This document shows positions 16,779 to 24,847 of a stretch of 38,000 nt of DNA, in pieces. A model generated the notes under the pieces. It saw only the letters and a list, made by a program, of their open reading frames with translations. It did no database searches and was not told where the DNA came from. The position numbers were made by a program, and so were the translations under genes. Source of the DNA: an uncultured Acidimicrobiaceae bacterium. GTDB taxonomy: Bacteria > Actinomycetota > Acidimicrobiia > Acidimicrobiales > Bog-793. Location: assembly GCA_903845085.1 (NCBI GenBank), contig CAIMWD010000135.1, positions 1 to 38,000 of the forward strand, written 5' to 3'. Numbering within the stretch: position 1 is the first letter of the stretch; the number at the start of each line of letters is the position of its first letter.

Positions 16779-17636
16779 TTAGGCGCCGCGACCACCCACA
16801 AAACTGCGACCCACCAAATTGTCAAATATGAGATCGGGCAGTAGCCACCGCAGTACCAACATCACACGCATCAAGAGCCCCACGCGATAGCGCGATCGCG
16901 GCCGACGCACTACGGCCGCACGCACGATCACCGCAGCGATACGTTCTGGAGTGGATGCCATGCGTCCCTTAAATCCAACGGTCATCCCCGAGAGGTTCTT
17001 TCGGGTACTTCGTTTCATCTCGCGATAGGGATCATCGGAGACAGAGCCCTCATCCACGATCGACGCTGCCGCCGTCGTGGCCCATGGCGTCTTTACCGGA
17101 CCAGGTTCAACGATACTGACGCCGATCCCATAGGGGCGCACCTCGTAGCGAAGTGCATCGCTGAACGCCTCCACCGCATGTTTCGAGGCGTGATAGGCGC
17201 CACCCATAGGGAGCGAGAGTCGACCCGCAACCGAGGAGACGTTAATGATGCGCCCAAATCCCTGTCGACGCATTCCGGGAAGTACACGCTGGGTCAAATG
17301 GATGAGTCCAAAGACATTGGTCTCGAACTGACGCACAATGAGCTGACTCGAGAGCTGTTCGACGGGGCCGTAGGCGCCATAACCCGCGTTATTTACCAAT
17401 ACATCGACGGCACCAAAACGCTGTGTAACGAGATCGATAGTCTCCGTGATCGACTGCTCATCGGTCACGTCGAGCGGGAAGATATGCGCTCCGGCATCTG
17501 CAAGGTCGACGAGAGCATCTACCCGACGCGCAGTGGCGATCACTGTCCAACCGCCCCGTAAGAATAAATGTGCGGCGACACGCCCTATCCCTGTGGAACA
17601 ACCAGTGATAAGAACCACCTTCCGACTTTCGCTCAC
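16779..17636 (-). CDS. Classical short-chain dehydrogenase/reductase
   Basis: A 285-residue SDR with the Rossmann cofactor motif TGCSTGIG at 11-18, NNAG at 82-85 and the catalytic Ser134/135, Tyr148 and Lys152 (YHASK). The Arg residues after the second strand (TARRVD) suggest NADP(H) preference. The C-terminal third has RYRVGLLMRVMLVLRWLLPD, an amphipathic or membrane-touching stretch found in SDRs acting on lipids or steroids. The substrate is unknown. GTG start at 17634-17636 with GAGGGG upstream, 10 bases after the DUF3151 stop, so these two genes form an operon. Confidence 0.9.
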   Translation of the reverse strand: MSESRKVVLITGCSTGIGRVAAHLFLRGGWTVIATARRVDALVDLADAGAHIFPLDVTDEQSITETIDLVTQRFGAVDVLVNNAGYGAYGPVEQLSSQLIVRQFETNVFGLIHLTQRVLPGMRRQGFGRIINVSSVAGRLSLPMGGAYHASKHAVEAFSDALRYEVRPYGIGVSIVEPGPVKTPWATTAAASIVDEGSVSDDPYREMKRSTRKNLSGMTVGFKGRMASTPERIAAVIVRAAVVRRPRSRYRVGLLMRVMLVLRWLLPDLIFDNLVGRSFVGGRGA

Positions 17637-17646
17637 AGAAGACCCC

Positions 17647-18087
17647 TCATGGATGAGGGCTTACCCACTCTGGCTCGAGCTGCTTCAGAAATATCGCGCA
17701 GCGCTGCTCCTCCTCTTGCTCGCCGATCGCCTCGGCGCTTCGACGCAGCGACTCGAGCGCGAGGAGAAAGCCGTGATTGCTCTCATGGCGCCACCGCACA
17801 TACCCGGTTCCATGCCACCCGGATCCACGGAGAGTGTCGAGTCCACGGTGATATCCGACGCGCGCGTAGGCATAGGCCTCTGTTCGATCACGAGCAAGCG
17901 TCGTCAGCGCAGCCCATGCATCGAGGTATCGCGGAAAGAGCGCGGCAACCTCTGCGACCGCAGCGCGGCGCGATTCCTCTGGCTGGGAAAGCGCATGTGC
18001 CAAAGCTGTCTGCCACTCTTGGGGAGCTGGCGAGATCACGGTCTCGGGGAGACCTCGGCTGAGTGAGATAGGAGCTTGATCGGACAT
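17647..18087 (-). CDS. DUF3151 family protein
   Basis: A 146-residue protein matching the actinobacterial DUF3151 family: AALFPRYLDAWAALTTLA, the highly characteristic EAYAYARVGYHRGLDTLRGSGW, then HESNHGFLLALESLRRSAEAIGE and EEEQRCAIFLKQLEP. The segment spacing looks like a helical, tetratricopeptide-like repeat fold. No function is known. It is predicted soluble. The ATG is at 18085-18087, and the SDR gene follows after 10 bases, which is the only functional hint. Confidence 0.85.
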   Translation of the reverse strand: MSDQAPISLSRGLPETVISPAPQEWQTALAHALSQPEESRRAAVAEVAALFPRYLDAWAALTTLARDRTEAYAYARVGYHRGLDTLRGSGWHGTGYVRWRHESNHGFLLALESLRRSAEAIGEQEEEQRCAIFLKQLEPEWVSPHP

Positions 18088-18127
18088 GGGCGAAGTCTAG
18101 GCATCTGCTCAAAGACGTGCGACGCTG

Positions 18128-18475
18128 TCATGATGCTGATGAACCGTCATCATCGATCGATAGCGAAAAACTGAGCTGCGTTCCTAAAGGTTCTGTGCCT
18201 CGTCGCGCGCGTCGACGGGGCGGGCGGGAACACTGCTCAGGAGGAAACATCCTGACGTTTCGCTGCGTCATCCCATCACGTGACCGACGACCACCGATCA
18301 CCTCGACAAAGCACTCTCCGGTCTCGCTGTTCTCCACAAAGGCGAGGAACTCATAGTGGCGCCGTTGACCTGGCTTACCCTTGACTCGGATCTCATCGTG
18401 GGGCCGCAGGCCCTGCCAGCTCAGCGTTCGGATCAGTACACCCTGAGGAACTGTGGGTCGACGACGCGATGCCAC
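18128..18475 (-). CDS. Conserved-looking small basic protein, function unknown
   Basis: A 115-residue protein I could not assign to a named family. It reads as a small beta-rich domain: GVLIRTLSWQGLRPHDEIRV, then HYEFLAFVENSETGECFVEV, then GGRRSRDGMTQRNVRMFPPEQ. It resembles DNA- or RNA-binding barrels with alternating strands, followed by a basic Arg-rich tail (about 84-92) and an acidic, Ser-rich end. Similar short proteins with a TGE...WVEV core and a FxPxxV end occur in actinobacteria (from memory, not checked). It starts at GTG 18473-18475 with no clear ribosome binding site. It is 40 bases upstream of the DUF3151 gene in the same direction, so it may be the first gene of that operon. 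Confidence 0.6.
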   Translation of the reverse strand: MASRRRPTVPQGVLIRTLSWQGLRPHDEIRVKGKPGQRRHYEFLAFVENSETGECFVEVIGGRRSRDGMTQRNVRMFPPEQCSRPPRRRARRGTEPLGTQLSFSLSIDDDGSSAS

Positions 18476-18582
18476 TAGCCAGCCGCCCCAGCGCCGGTGA
18501 ACCTACCCAGCTCATCCACGAGTGGGGTCACGACGTAACCAATTGCAGTGGTCGTAATGGGTGCGGACATCGTCCCTGAAGG

Positions 18583-18927
18583 CTAGGACGCTGTGGCGTC
18601 ACTCCGCTCCTCTGCCCGGAGCGAGGCAACGATGCGATGTTCGATGATGAATGCAACAAAGGGCACGAGGCCCGCCGAGATCATGACGAACAACCGAGAA
18701 ATGGGAAAGCGTTCGCGGCGTGCAAGATCAAAGGCAGCGGCAAGGTAGATGAGGTAGAGATAGCCGTGAATTGGACCTACCACGGCAACGACGGCCTTTG
18801 AGTGACCCCAGATCTGAATTGGGATTCCAACAAAGACGAGCAGAAGGAGGCCGGTGCCAACGGTGAAAGCCATCGCTCGATAACGAAGAAGTGACCCCTC
18901 GCGTGAACCACTCCACAGTGTCTTCAT
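18583..18927 (-). CDS. DUF3817 family membrane protein
   Basis: A 114-residue integral membrane protein with about three hydrophobic helices: MAFTVGTGLLLLVFVGIPI, VVAVVGPIHGYLYLIYLAAA and VMISAGLVPFVAFIIEH. The GPIHGYLYLIYL segment with its conserved His and the following DLARRERF are typical of DUF3817. Function unknown. The open frame begins with a TTG at 18939, but the ATG at 18925-18927 has GGAG close upstream and overlaps the preceding stop as ATGA, so it was chosen. It is the last gene of a three-gene operon with a small membrane protein and an ABM monooxygenase. Confidence 0.82.
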   Translation of the reverse strand: MKTLWSGSREGSLLRYRAMAFTVGTGLLLLVFVGIPIQIWGHSKAVVAVVGPIHGYLYLIYLAAAFDLARRERFPISRLFVMISAGLVPFVAFIIEHRIVASLRAEERSDATAS

Positions 18928-19328
18928 CGACTCCGCCAACCCTTCGCTCTATCTCGTTGCGCCAACTGAGCAAGGTAGTCGTTGTAGGCGCGGAGCTCGT
19001 CATCCTCATCTTCGGTTCGAAAATCTGGCGAGCGCAGCTCTGCTCGTTCGCCAGAGATGCTCTCGTCACGCCGAAGCTCGCGCAACCGGCGACCTCCCAC
19101 CTCGTCAGGATCGTCATGGAGAAAGTTCCACCACAGAACGACAGAGAAGATGGCAAAGACGGGCCACTCAAAGGCGTAGAGATAGCTAAGTCCATTTCCC
19201 GACATTGCGACCGTCGCCTGCCACCATCCGGCGATGAGACAGCCAGGAACGAAGCACAGCACCAGCAGATGCGCGACGAGTGCACGCGGTGCGACCCAGC
19301 GGACCTGTCGGTCAGATTCCCGGTTCAC
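18924..19328 (-). CDS. Two-helix membrane protein of actinobacterial type
   Basis: A 134-residue protein with two hydrophobic segments (about 16-38, LVAHLLVLCFVPGCLIAGWW, and about 49-68, YAFEWPVFAIFSVVLWW). They are separated by an aromatic, Asn/Ser-containing loop (SGNGLSYLYAFEW). A charged cytoplasmic tail of about 65 residues, rich in Asp, Glu and Arg, follows. Proteins with a GWWQ...W..F.WP core are commonly found next to DUF3817 genes in actinobacteria (established pattern as I recall it). Function unknown. It starts at GTG 19326-19328, sharing one base with the ABM stop (TAGTG), and its own stop overlaps the DUF3817 start as ATGA. Confidence 0.75.
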   Translation of the reverse strand: MNRESDRQVRWVAPRALVAHLLVLCFVPGCLIAGWWQATVAMSGNGLSYLYAFEWPVFAIFSVVLWWNFLHDDPDEVGGRRLRELRRDESISGERAELRSPDFRTEDEDDELRAYNDYLAQLAQRDRAKGWRSR

Positions 19329-19630
19329 TATGCCGATCGTAACGGCCCGACCCCCGTGACGTGGTATCGCAGCAGTTCACGCGAACTCTCTGAAACGATC
19401 TTTGGTGAGGGTGCAGCAGCGCTCAGAAGAGCGAGGTGAGCATCAAGATCCTCCTCCCGCTCCCATACCTCAAAGACCCTCACGCGTCCCGGATCGCTGC
19501 TATCGGCGCTAAAGACATACTCCCGGCAGCCGGTCTCCGCACGGGTGCGTTCGATCGCGCGTTGGCGAGCCACGAGGTAGGCAGCTCGCTCATTTGGATC
19601 AAGATCGATGAAGCCAGCAACGATGACCAT
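19328..19630 (-). CDS. ABM (antibiotic biosynthesis monooxygenase) domain protein
   Basis: A 100-residue ferredoxin-like alpha/beta protein of the ABM family. Visible segments are the N-terminal strand MVIVAGFIDLDP, ERAAYLVARQRAIERTRAETGCREYVF, and RVRVFEVWEREEDLDAHL. Members are cofactorless monooxygenases, heme-degrading enzymes or quinol oxidases, and many have no known role. The frame is open to 19690, but AGAAGGG lies 8 bases before the ATG at 19628-19630 (a GTG two codons earlier is equally placed). It heads a three-gene operon with two small membrane proteins, which could hint at a membrane-soluble quinone or lipid substrate; that is inference. Confidence 0.8.
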   Translation of the reverse strand: MVIVAGFIDLDPNERAAYLVARQRAIERTRAETGCREYVFSADSSDPGRVRVFEVWEREEDLDAHLALLSAAAPSPKIVSESSRELLRYHVTGVGPLRSA

Positions 19631-19802
19631 CACGTGCACCCTTCTCTCGGCTGAACTACCCGTAGATGAGAAGGTTAGTGAGCGTTGCAAGGTACTGCAG
19701 CAGAAGGAATATCCCCTGTAAGGCGCCCATCGGATGCGTCAAGTTTGCGATACGGTTAAGCGATCGGTGCGACTCGTGAGGCACCAATATCTGGGAGCAT
19801 TC

Positions 19803-20816
19803 ATGCCATCCGCATCATCCGCACCTCATCCCCTTGCCACGGTCATTGTTGACGCTGCCGACGAGATAGAGCCAGACCCTTACCAAGAGGCAGCACCTCC
19901 CGGTTCGATTCTCCAGCGTGCCATCGTCTCACTGGTTATCTTCGGTCCACTCGCGGGATTTATCTTGGCGATAGTGAATCTCTGGGGTTCCTCGCTTCAC
20001 CTCGTAGATGTGGTGACTGCTCTGGTCTTTTATGTGATCTCCGGCTTGGGTGTCACGGTCGGTTTTCACCGGCTGCTCACCCATCGCAGTTTCGTCGCGA
20101 AGCGTTGGCTTCGTATCGCGCTCGGCATCGCTGGCTCTTTCGCCGTCCAGGGCTCTGCGACGAGCTGGGTCGCTCTGCATCGTCGCCACCACGTCTACTC
20201 CGACCGCATCGGTGACCCGCATTCACCAAACCTCTTGGGCACGACCCGCATGGAGATGTTTCGTGGATTTATTCACGCCCATGCAGGATGGCTTTACACC
20301 GCCGAAGAGGCAAACGCTGAACGCTGGGCCCCAGATCTTGTCGCTGATTCGGATATCCGCTGGGTGTCCGCCTACGCCCCGTTGTGGACCGTACTGAGCT
20401 TTGCGCTTCCGGCTCTCATCGGCTTTCTCGTCACCGGCACCGGTGCCGGCACCTTTGAGTGCTTCCTCTGGGGTGGCGTGGTGCGGATCTTCCTGTTGCA
20501 CCACATCACTTGGAGCACCAACTCGATCTGCCACATGTTTGGCAAGCACCCGTTCTCATCGAACGATCTCTCGATGAACTTTGCCCCATTCGCGCTGCTG
20601 AGTTTTGGTGAGTCATGGCACAACGGCCACCATGCCTTTCCCAGCTCCGCGCGACACGGACTCGACCGTGGTCAGCTCGATATCTCCGCGCGCGTGATCA
20701 CCATCTTTGCGGCGCTCGGACTTGCCTCCAATGTTCGCCTGCCCGATCCCGAGCGTGTCGCGGTCCGTCGCATCGACGAACTCTCGATCAAAGTTGACGA
20801 ACTCGTCGGCGACTAG
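19803..20816 (+). CDS. Acyl-CoA / fatty acid delta-9-type desaturase
   Basis: A 337-residue membrane-bound di-iron desaturase. The three histidine boxes are HRLLTH at 89-94, HRRHH at 126-130 and, in the C-terminal part, HNGHH in GESWHNGHHAFP. They are set between two pairs of hydrophobic helices, as in stearoyl-CoA desaturases. There is no fused cytochrome b5 domain, so an external electron donor is needed. It would insert a cis double bond into acyl chains to tune membrane fluidity. The frame is open from 19734, but GGGAG precedes the ATG at 19803 at 5 bases. It is transcribed away from the ABM operon. Confidence 0.92.
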   Translation: MPSASSAPHPLATVIVDAADEIEPDPYQEAAPPGSILQRAIVSLVIFGPLAGFILAIVNLWGSSLHLVDVVTALVFYVISGLGVTVGFHRLLTHRSFVAKRWLRIALGIAGSFAVQGSATSWVALHRRHHVYSDRIGDPHSPNLLGTTRMEMFRGFIHAHAGWLYTAEEANAERWAPDLVADSDIRWVSAYAPLWTVLSFALPALIGFLVTGTGAGTFECFLWGGVVRIFLLHHITWSTNSICHMFGKHPFSSNDLSMNFAPFALLSFGESWHNGHHAFPSSARHGLDRGQLDISARVITIFAALGLASNVRLPDPERVAVRRIDELSIKVDELVGD

Positions 20817-20943
20817 CCCTCTGCTGTGTGCTCGATCGCAGCGGTTCAGGCACCGCCTCGTTGAATCGATAGGCAGGCAGCGCGCTCTGACCAGCTTCAG
20901 GTGATCGACAGGTTCACCTACCGAGGCGTCACGGCTACCGACG

Positions 20944-21020
20944 CCATGTGAACGCGCCCGCATACTCAGGGGACTTTTCCTCAGTACACGGGCGCGTCTC
21001 TATCATCAATGTTCACATGG
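20944..21020. terminator. Nested inverted repeats between convergent genes
   Basis: The gap between the desaturase (plus) and the decarboxylase-like gene (minus) holds an inner stem: ACGCGCCCG (20952-20960) with CGGGCGCGT (20989-20997), extendable to 15 of 18 matched positions. An outer stem pairs CCATGTGAAC (20944-20953) with GTTCACATGG (21011-21020). The left arms are contiguous while the right arms are split by 13 bases. A bidirectional terminator is the likely role, although no T-run follows on either strand. Confidence 0.5.
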
Positions 21021-21039
21021 TGATGATCTGACCTGTGGA

Positions 21040-21990
21040 CTACAACCCGACACCAGGAATAAATATCTCCTCTACAGCGAACTCACGCGACAGGATCTTC
21101 TGTGCGTGTGCCTGACGGATGATCGCCTCGAGTGTTGGGCGGTTTGCCTCGATGCCGTAGGGCAGCGGGTCCTCTCCTACAATTGGACGGCGACCTGCGA
21201 GCTCCCGCTCCTCATCAGTCAGGTTCTCTCCCGCGGCGATGCGGGCGAGAAATGGCTTCTTCGCCTCTACGAAGGCCTGGAAGAGCGCTGCGCCAATTGT
21301 GGGGTTAGCCGCGATCAGCTCATCCTTAATAACCAGTGTGTGATTAATCGGGTAAACGCCGGTATTGACAACCAACTCCCGCTCCACCCTCTCGCGGTCG
21401 TTGATGAGCGGTACAACTGAGGGCGAAGATCCCTGGTAGACACCGATACCGCCGGCAAGCTCGCCCGACTCCACCATCGCCCCGAGGTCGGCTCCGGGGA
21501 GATACTCGACATTTCCGGGCAAGACACACTCCTGCACGTGCTCCTCGTCACAGATCACCCAGGTGACCTTGTTGAGGTCGACACCGTAGGTCTCCGCGAG
21601 TACGGCGCGGGCCCAGACTCCGGTGGTAACGGTATAGGCACGGACTCCGACGCGTCTTCCCTCAAGATCCTTAGGCGAGGAGATTCCCGCCGTCGCATTG
21701 ACGACGAGCGCACGGTGCGGAAAGGCGCGGGCAGGGAAGATCGGGATCGCAGTAAATGGCTTCCCGTACTCCTTCGCCGACAGATAGGTCGTGATCGCCA
21801 TCTCACACACATCAAACTCAAGTCCGCGCACCATGCGACGGAATGCGCTGATGATTGGACCGTTCAACTCGACAAAGGAGAGTGAGAAACCCTCCGGCGT
21901 CACTGATTGGTCGCGTAACGCCGCGACGTGGCTGTAGTTCCCCAATGCCGTACTGAGTTCGGTCATCTCCTGCGCCTCTCCAACTCTCAC
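21040..21990 (-). CDS. 4,5-dihydroxyphthalate decarboxylase family protein (periplasmic-binding fold)
   Basis: A 316-residue protein with the fold of NMT1/ABC substrate-binding proteins but no signal peptide or lipobox, so cytosolic. It follows the 4,5-dihydroxyphthalate decarboxylase pattern: LSTALGNYSHVAALRD, EFDVCEMAITTYL, FTAIPIFPARAFPHRALVVN, SPKDLEGRRVGVRAYTVTTGVWARAVL, GVYPINHTLVI and LFQAFVEAKKPF. The named enzyme decarboxylates 4,5-dihydroxyphthalate to protocatechuate, and many relatives have unknown substrates. GTG start at 21988-21990 preceded by GGAGG; an ATG eight codons later has its GGAG too close. A solute-binding role is less likely, since no permease is adjacent. Confidence 0.75.
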   Translation of the reverse strand: MRVGEAQEMTELSTALGNYSHVAALRDQSVTPEGFSLSFVELNGPIISAFRRMVRGLEFDVCEMAITTYLSAKEYGKPFTAIPIFPARAFPHRALVVNATAGISSPKDLEGRRVGVRAYTVTTGVWARAVLAETYGVDLNKVTWVICDEEHVQECVLPGNVEYLPGADLGAMVESGELAGGIGVYQGSSPSVVPLINDRERVERELVVNTGVYPINHTLVIKDELIAANPTIGAALFQAFVEAKKPFLARIAAGENLTDEERELAGRRPIVGEDPLPYGIEANRPTLEAIIRQAHAQKILSREFAVEEIFIPGVGL

Positions 21991-22127
21991 GCGGCCTCCA
22001 GCAGGCCCCCGGTCAAACTACCTGCCGGCGCTCGCCATTGGGGCGAATTCACTCGACGGTGACCGAGAGCCGACTGACGTGCTCAAACAGACCCGAATTC
22101 GAAGAGACGATAAGGTGGGAAGATTAG

Positions 22128-23627
22128 ATGCGCCGGCAACACGTCGATCGTTGCCCCGCGCGTAACGAGCGGGACTACGAGAGAAATGACGACGTGGCAG
22201 GAGCGAGTGCGAAGGATGAAAGCGGCGGTCTAACGCTCGAAGCGGCAGGCCAGATTCTGACCCCGAGGGGAACGGCAGTCTCGCCAAAGGTGATCTTTTT
22301 CATCGTCGCCTCCGTCATGTCCATGGGAGCGATCGACCAGACGATCGTCTCCACCGCATTACCGACGCTGCAGCATCAGCTCCACACACAGGTGAGTTGG
22401 ACGGGCTGGACGATTACCACCTACCAACTGGGTCAGACCGTGGCGATGCCGGTGTCTGGTCGCATCAGCGATCAGTTCGGACGAAAGCGCGTCTTTCTTG
22501 TCGCAATCGTCATCTTCACGTTGGCCTCGTTGGCCTGTGGGCTGTCGACCAACATCTACGAACTCGTTGCATTCCGTGCCCTTCAGGCACTCGGCGGCGG
22601 TGCATTTATGCCGAGCGCCACAGGCATCGTGGCGGATACCTTTGGCAAGAATCGCGACCGCGCTATCGGTATGTTTACCTCCATCGTGCCGATCGGTTCC
22701 ATGGTCGGTCCAGTAATTGGCGGCGTGATGATCTCCTACTGGACATGGCGCGGCGTATTCCTCGTCAATATTCCGATCGGTATTATTGGTTTTACTCTCG
22801 CCTATCGCACTATTCCGACCTCAACGCGCAAGGACACAGGACCTGCCGACTACCTCGGGATGGCGCTCATCGCCTTCGTCATCTTGCCGATGATGTACGG
22901 CATTACTGAACTTGGTAGCGGGCACACCCGCTTCGATTCGCCCCACTTTCTTATCCCTGAGGCGATCGCGGCGCTCTTCGTCTGGATCTATATCCGACAT
23001 GCACATCGGGCAGAGGTTCCCATCATCAACATTCGACTGCTGCGTACGAGGAACTACTTCGTGGTGAATTTGATCGCGTGCATCTACGGCGGCTGTGCGC
23101 TCGGAATCGGGACTCTCGTGCCACTCTATGGCGAGGATCGCTATCACCTTGCCCCGGTACAGGTGGGCAGCCTATTGACCGCACGCGCGGTTGGCGTGAT
23201 CTCGCTCGCTGCGATAACCGCCTTTGCCATCCGCCGAATCGGCTATCGCGTGCCGATGATGTTTGGATTTAGCGCTGCTGCGCTGGGAATGTTTCTCCTC
23301 TCCGTCCATCCGCTCTTCTTTGGTCCCTATGGCTGGCTTGCCTTCGCCTCTGCAATCCTTGGCATCGGCGTCGGCGTCGCAGCGCCCGCGACCAACAATG
23401 CGACGCTCTCCCAAAACCCGACCGAGATTGCCTCAACGGCAGCGCTGCGCGGTGCCGTTCGACAGATCGGTGGCATCGTCTCCATCTCGATCGCCACTGC
23501 CTACGCGTCGCGCTCCGTCGATCCGGGTATAGCGCTCTCGCACGTCTTCATTGTCTTCTCACTTATCTTGCTCGTCATCGTCAATCCCCTGGTGTGGCTC
23601 CTTCCCGATCAACGGGGAAGCTGGTAA
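22128..23627 (+). CDS. MFS drug exporter, DHA2 (EmrB/QacA) type
   Basis: A 499-residue major facilitator with probably 14 membrane helices after a 50-residue hydrophilic N-terminus. Motif A is GRISDQFGRKRVFL; the DHA motifs AIDQTIVSTALPTLQ (motif D1) and RALQALGGGAFMPSATGIVADTF are followed by GPVIGGVMISYWTWRGVFLVNIPIG (motif C region). These mark proton-driven exporters of drugs or toxic metabolites. The ATG at 22128 has AAGGTGG about 10 bases upstream; a later GTG at codon 23 is possible because the first 30 residues look unconserved. It diverges from the decarboxylase-like gene, with 137 bases between them, and may export an aromatic acid (inference). Confidence 0.9.
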   Translation: MRRQHVDRCPARNERDYERNDDVAGASAKDESGGLTLEAAGQILTPRGTAVSPKVIFFIVASVMSMGAIDQTIVSTALPTLQHQLHTQVSWTGWTITTYQLGQTVAMPVSGRISDQFGRKRVFLVAIVIFTLASLACGLSTNIYELVAFRALQALGGGAFMPSATGIVADTFGKNRDRAIGMFTSIVPIGSMVGPVIGGVMISYWTWRGVFLVNIPIGIIGFTLAYRTIPTSTRKDTGPADYLGMALIAFVILPMMYGITELGSGHTRFDSPHFLIPEAIAALFVWIYIRHAHRAEVPIINIRLLRTRNYFVVNLIACIYGGCALGIGTLVPLYGEDRYHLAPVQVGSLLTARAVGVISLAAITAFAIRRIGYRVPMMFGFSAAALGMFLLSVHPLFFGPYGWLAFASAILGIGVGVAAPATNNATLSQNPTEIASTAALRGAVRQIGGIVSISIATAYASRSVDPGIALSHVFIVFSLILLVIVNPLVWLLPDQRGSW

Positions 23628-23657
23628 CAGCGCCTGTCTACCCCCTAAGGTGATTGG

Positions 23658-24437
23658 GTGGCTGCGCCCAACCATGAGCAGGGAGCGCTCTTTCTCACCG
23701 GAGGGGCGCAACTCGGCGAGATCGCGTATACCGTCCGTCGATCATCTCGCGCCCGGCGTGTCACGCTGACCGTCACTCCAGAGCGCGGTCTTGTCGTTAC
23801 TCTTCCCGAGCGCTTCGCGCTTCATCGTGTGCCGGCGATCGTCACCGAGCGTCGTGAATGGATCGAGCGAGCGATGGCACGCTTTGCCAGCGAGCGCGAG
23901 CAGCATCTCTCGAGAGAGGAGGACACGCTCACACCCTCTTCGATTGAGCTGCGGGCATTGGGTGAACGCCGTGAGGTCCGCTATCTCGCGCCCGCCGAGC
24001 GGATCCGCGTCGTTGAGCGAGGACCCTACCTCCTCGAAGTCACGAGGCGCCAAGATGCGAGCGCAACCGCTTTCGCCCTTCAGCGTTGGCTTCGCAGGCG
24101 CGCCCGCGAAGAGATCGTGCCGTGGCTCCTCGAACTCGCACAGACTCGACAGCTCACGGTGACGTCGACATCAATCCGACGACAACGCACCAGGTGGGGA
24201 TCATGCTCCGCAAAGGGAGCGATCTCAATCAACCAAAACCTGCTCTTTCTCCCCCGCAGATGTGCACGCCTCGTACTCATCCATGAGCTCTGCCACCTTG
24301 TCGAGCTCAACCACTCACCCCGGTTCTGGGATCTTCTCCGTCATGAGGAGCCAGATTTTGTGGCGCTCGGTGATGAGCTCACTCAAACGCTCGCGTGGAT
24401 TCCACGCTGGGCGACGCTCCCTCAATCGAGCCCCTAG
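23658..24437 (+). CDS. YgjP/SprT-like metal-dependent hydrolase (DUF45)
   Basis: A 259-residue protein of the YgjP-type M48-related metallopeptidase family. The N-terminal beta domain contains the typical RRSSRARRVTLTV, the mid region has RTRWGSCSAKG followed by ISINQNLLFLP, and the zinc site HELCHL...H sits in LIHELCHLVELNHSPRFW. Homologues are uncharacterised predicted zinc proteases. It begins with GTG 23658 preceded by AAGGTG and follows the MFS gene after 30 bases, so the two may be cotranscribed without being functionally linked. Confidence 0.88.
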   Translation: MAAPNHEQGALFLTGGAQLGEIAYTVRRSSRARRVTLTVTPERGLVVTLPERFALHRVPAIVTERREWIERAMARFASEREQHLSREEDTLTPSSIELRALGERREVRYLAPAERIRVVERGPYLLEVTRRQDASATAFALQRWLRRRAREEIVPWLLELAQTRQLTVTSTSIRRQRTRWGSCSAKGAISINQNLLFLPRRCARLVLIHELCHLVELNHSPRFWDLLRHEEPDFVALGDELTQTLAWIPRWATLPQSSP

Positions 24438-24503
24438 AGGGATCCCCACCTCCGCGACGCAGAGCCCCTAACATCGCGACGTTCACATATCCGGAGGGTT
24501 CCC

Positions 24504-24707
24504 ATGTCTGTCTCGCAACTCAGCGCCGTACTCCTTGGCGTCAACAAGCACAAGATCGTCGGCACCGGTGGAATCATTGTCGGGGTAGCGGTCGTCGCCC
24601 TTGGGGCACTGAAGGTAATTAAGCGCACCGCAGGCGCTCTCTTCATGGCGACCTGTGGTCTCGCGATCCTTATCGTTGGCGTGCTCTTGTACACCAAAGT
24701 TATTTAG
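24504..24707 (+). CDS. Small two-helix membrane protein, unknown function
   Basis: A 67-residue protein preceded by a strong GGAGGG ribosome binding site 5 bases from its ATG. It consists of a short start, helix one (IVGTGGIIVGVAVVALGALK), a basic turn (VIKRTAG) and helix two (LFMATCGLAILIVGVLLY). I recognise no family. The hairpin-like Gly-rich helices and a loop with Lys and Arg suggest a small membrane-inserted protein with a cytoplasmic loop. It stands alone, 66 bases after the metallohydrolase gene and convergent with the aldo/keto reductase gene. Confidence 0.65.
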   Translation: MSVSQLSAVLLGVNKHKIVGTGGIIVGVAVVALGALKVIKRTAGALFMATCGLAILIVGVLLYTKVI

Positions 24708-24847
24708 CAATTGAGGAATCTCCGTCACAGCCGTTTCGATCCCCGACCTTTTTAGCGTGCCAGATCACTTCGGCGATATCTTGTCGTTGGTGTTGTTACC
24801 GGAGTGGAACTTTTAACTCCTGCGCCCGTTTCGACCAACCGTTCGCT

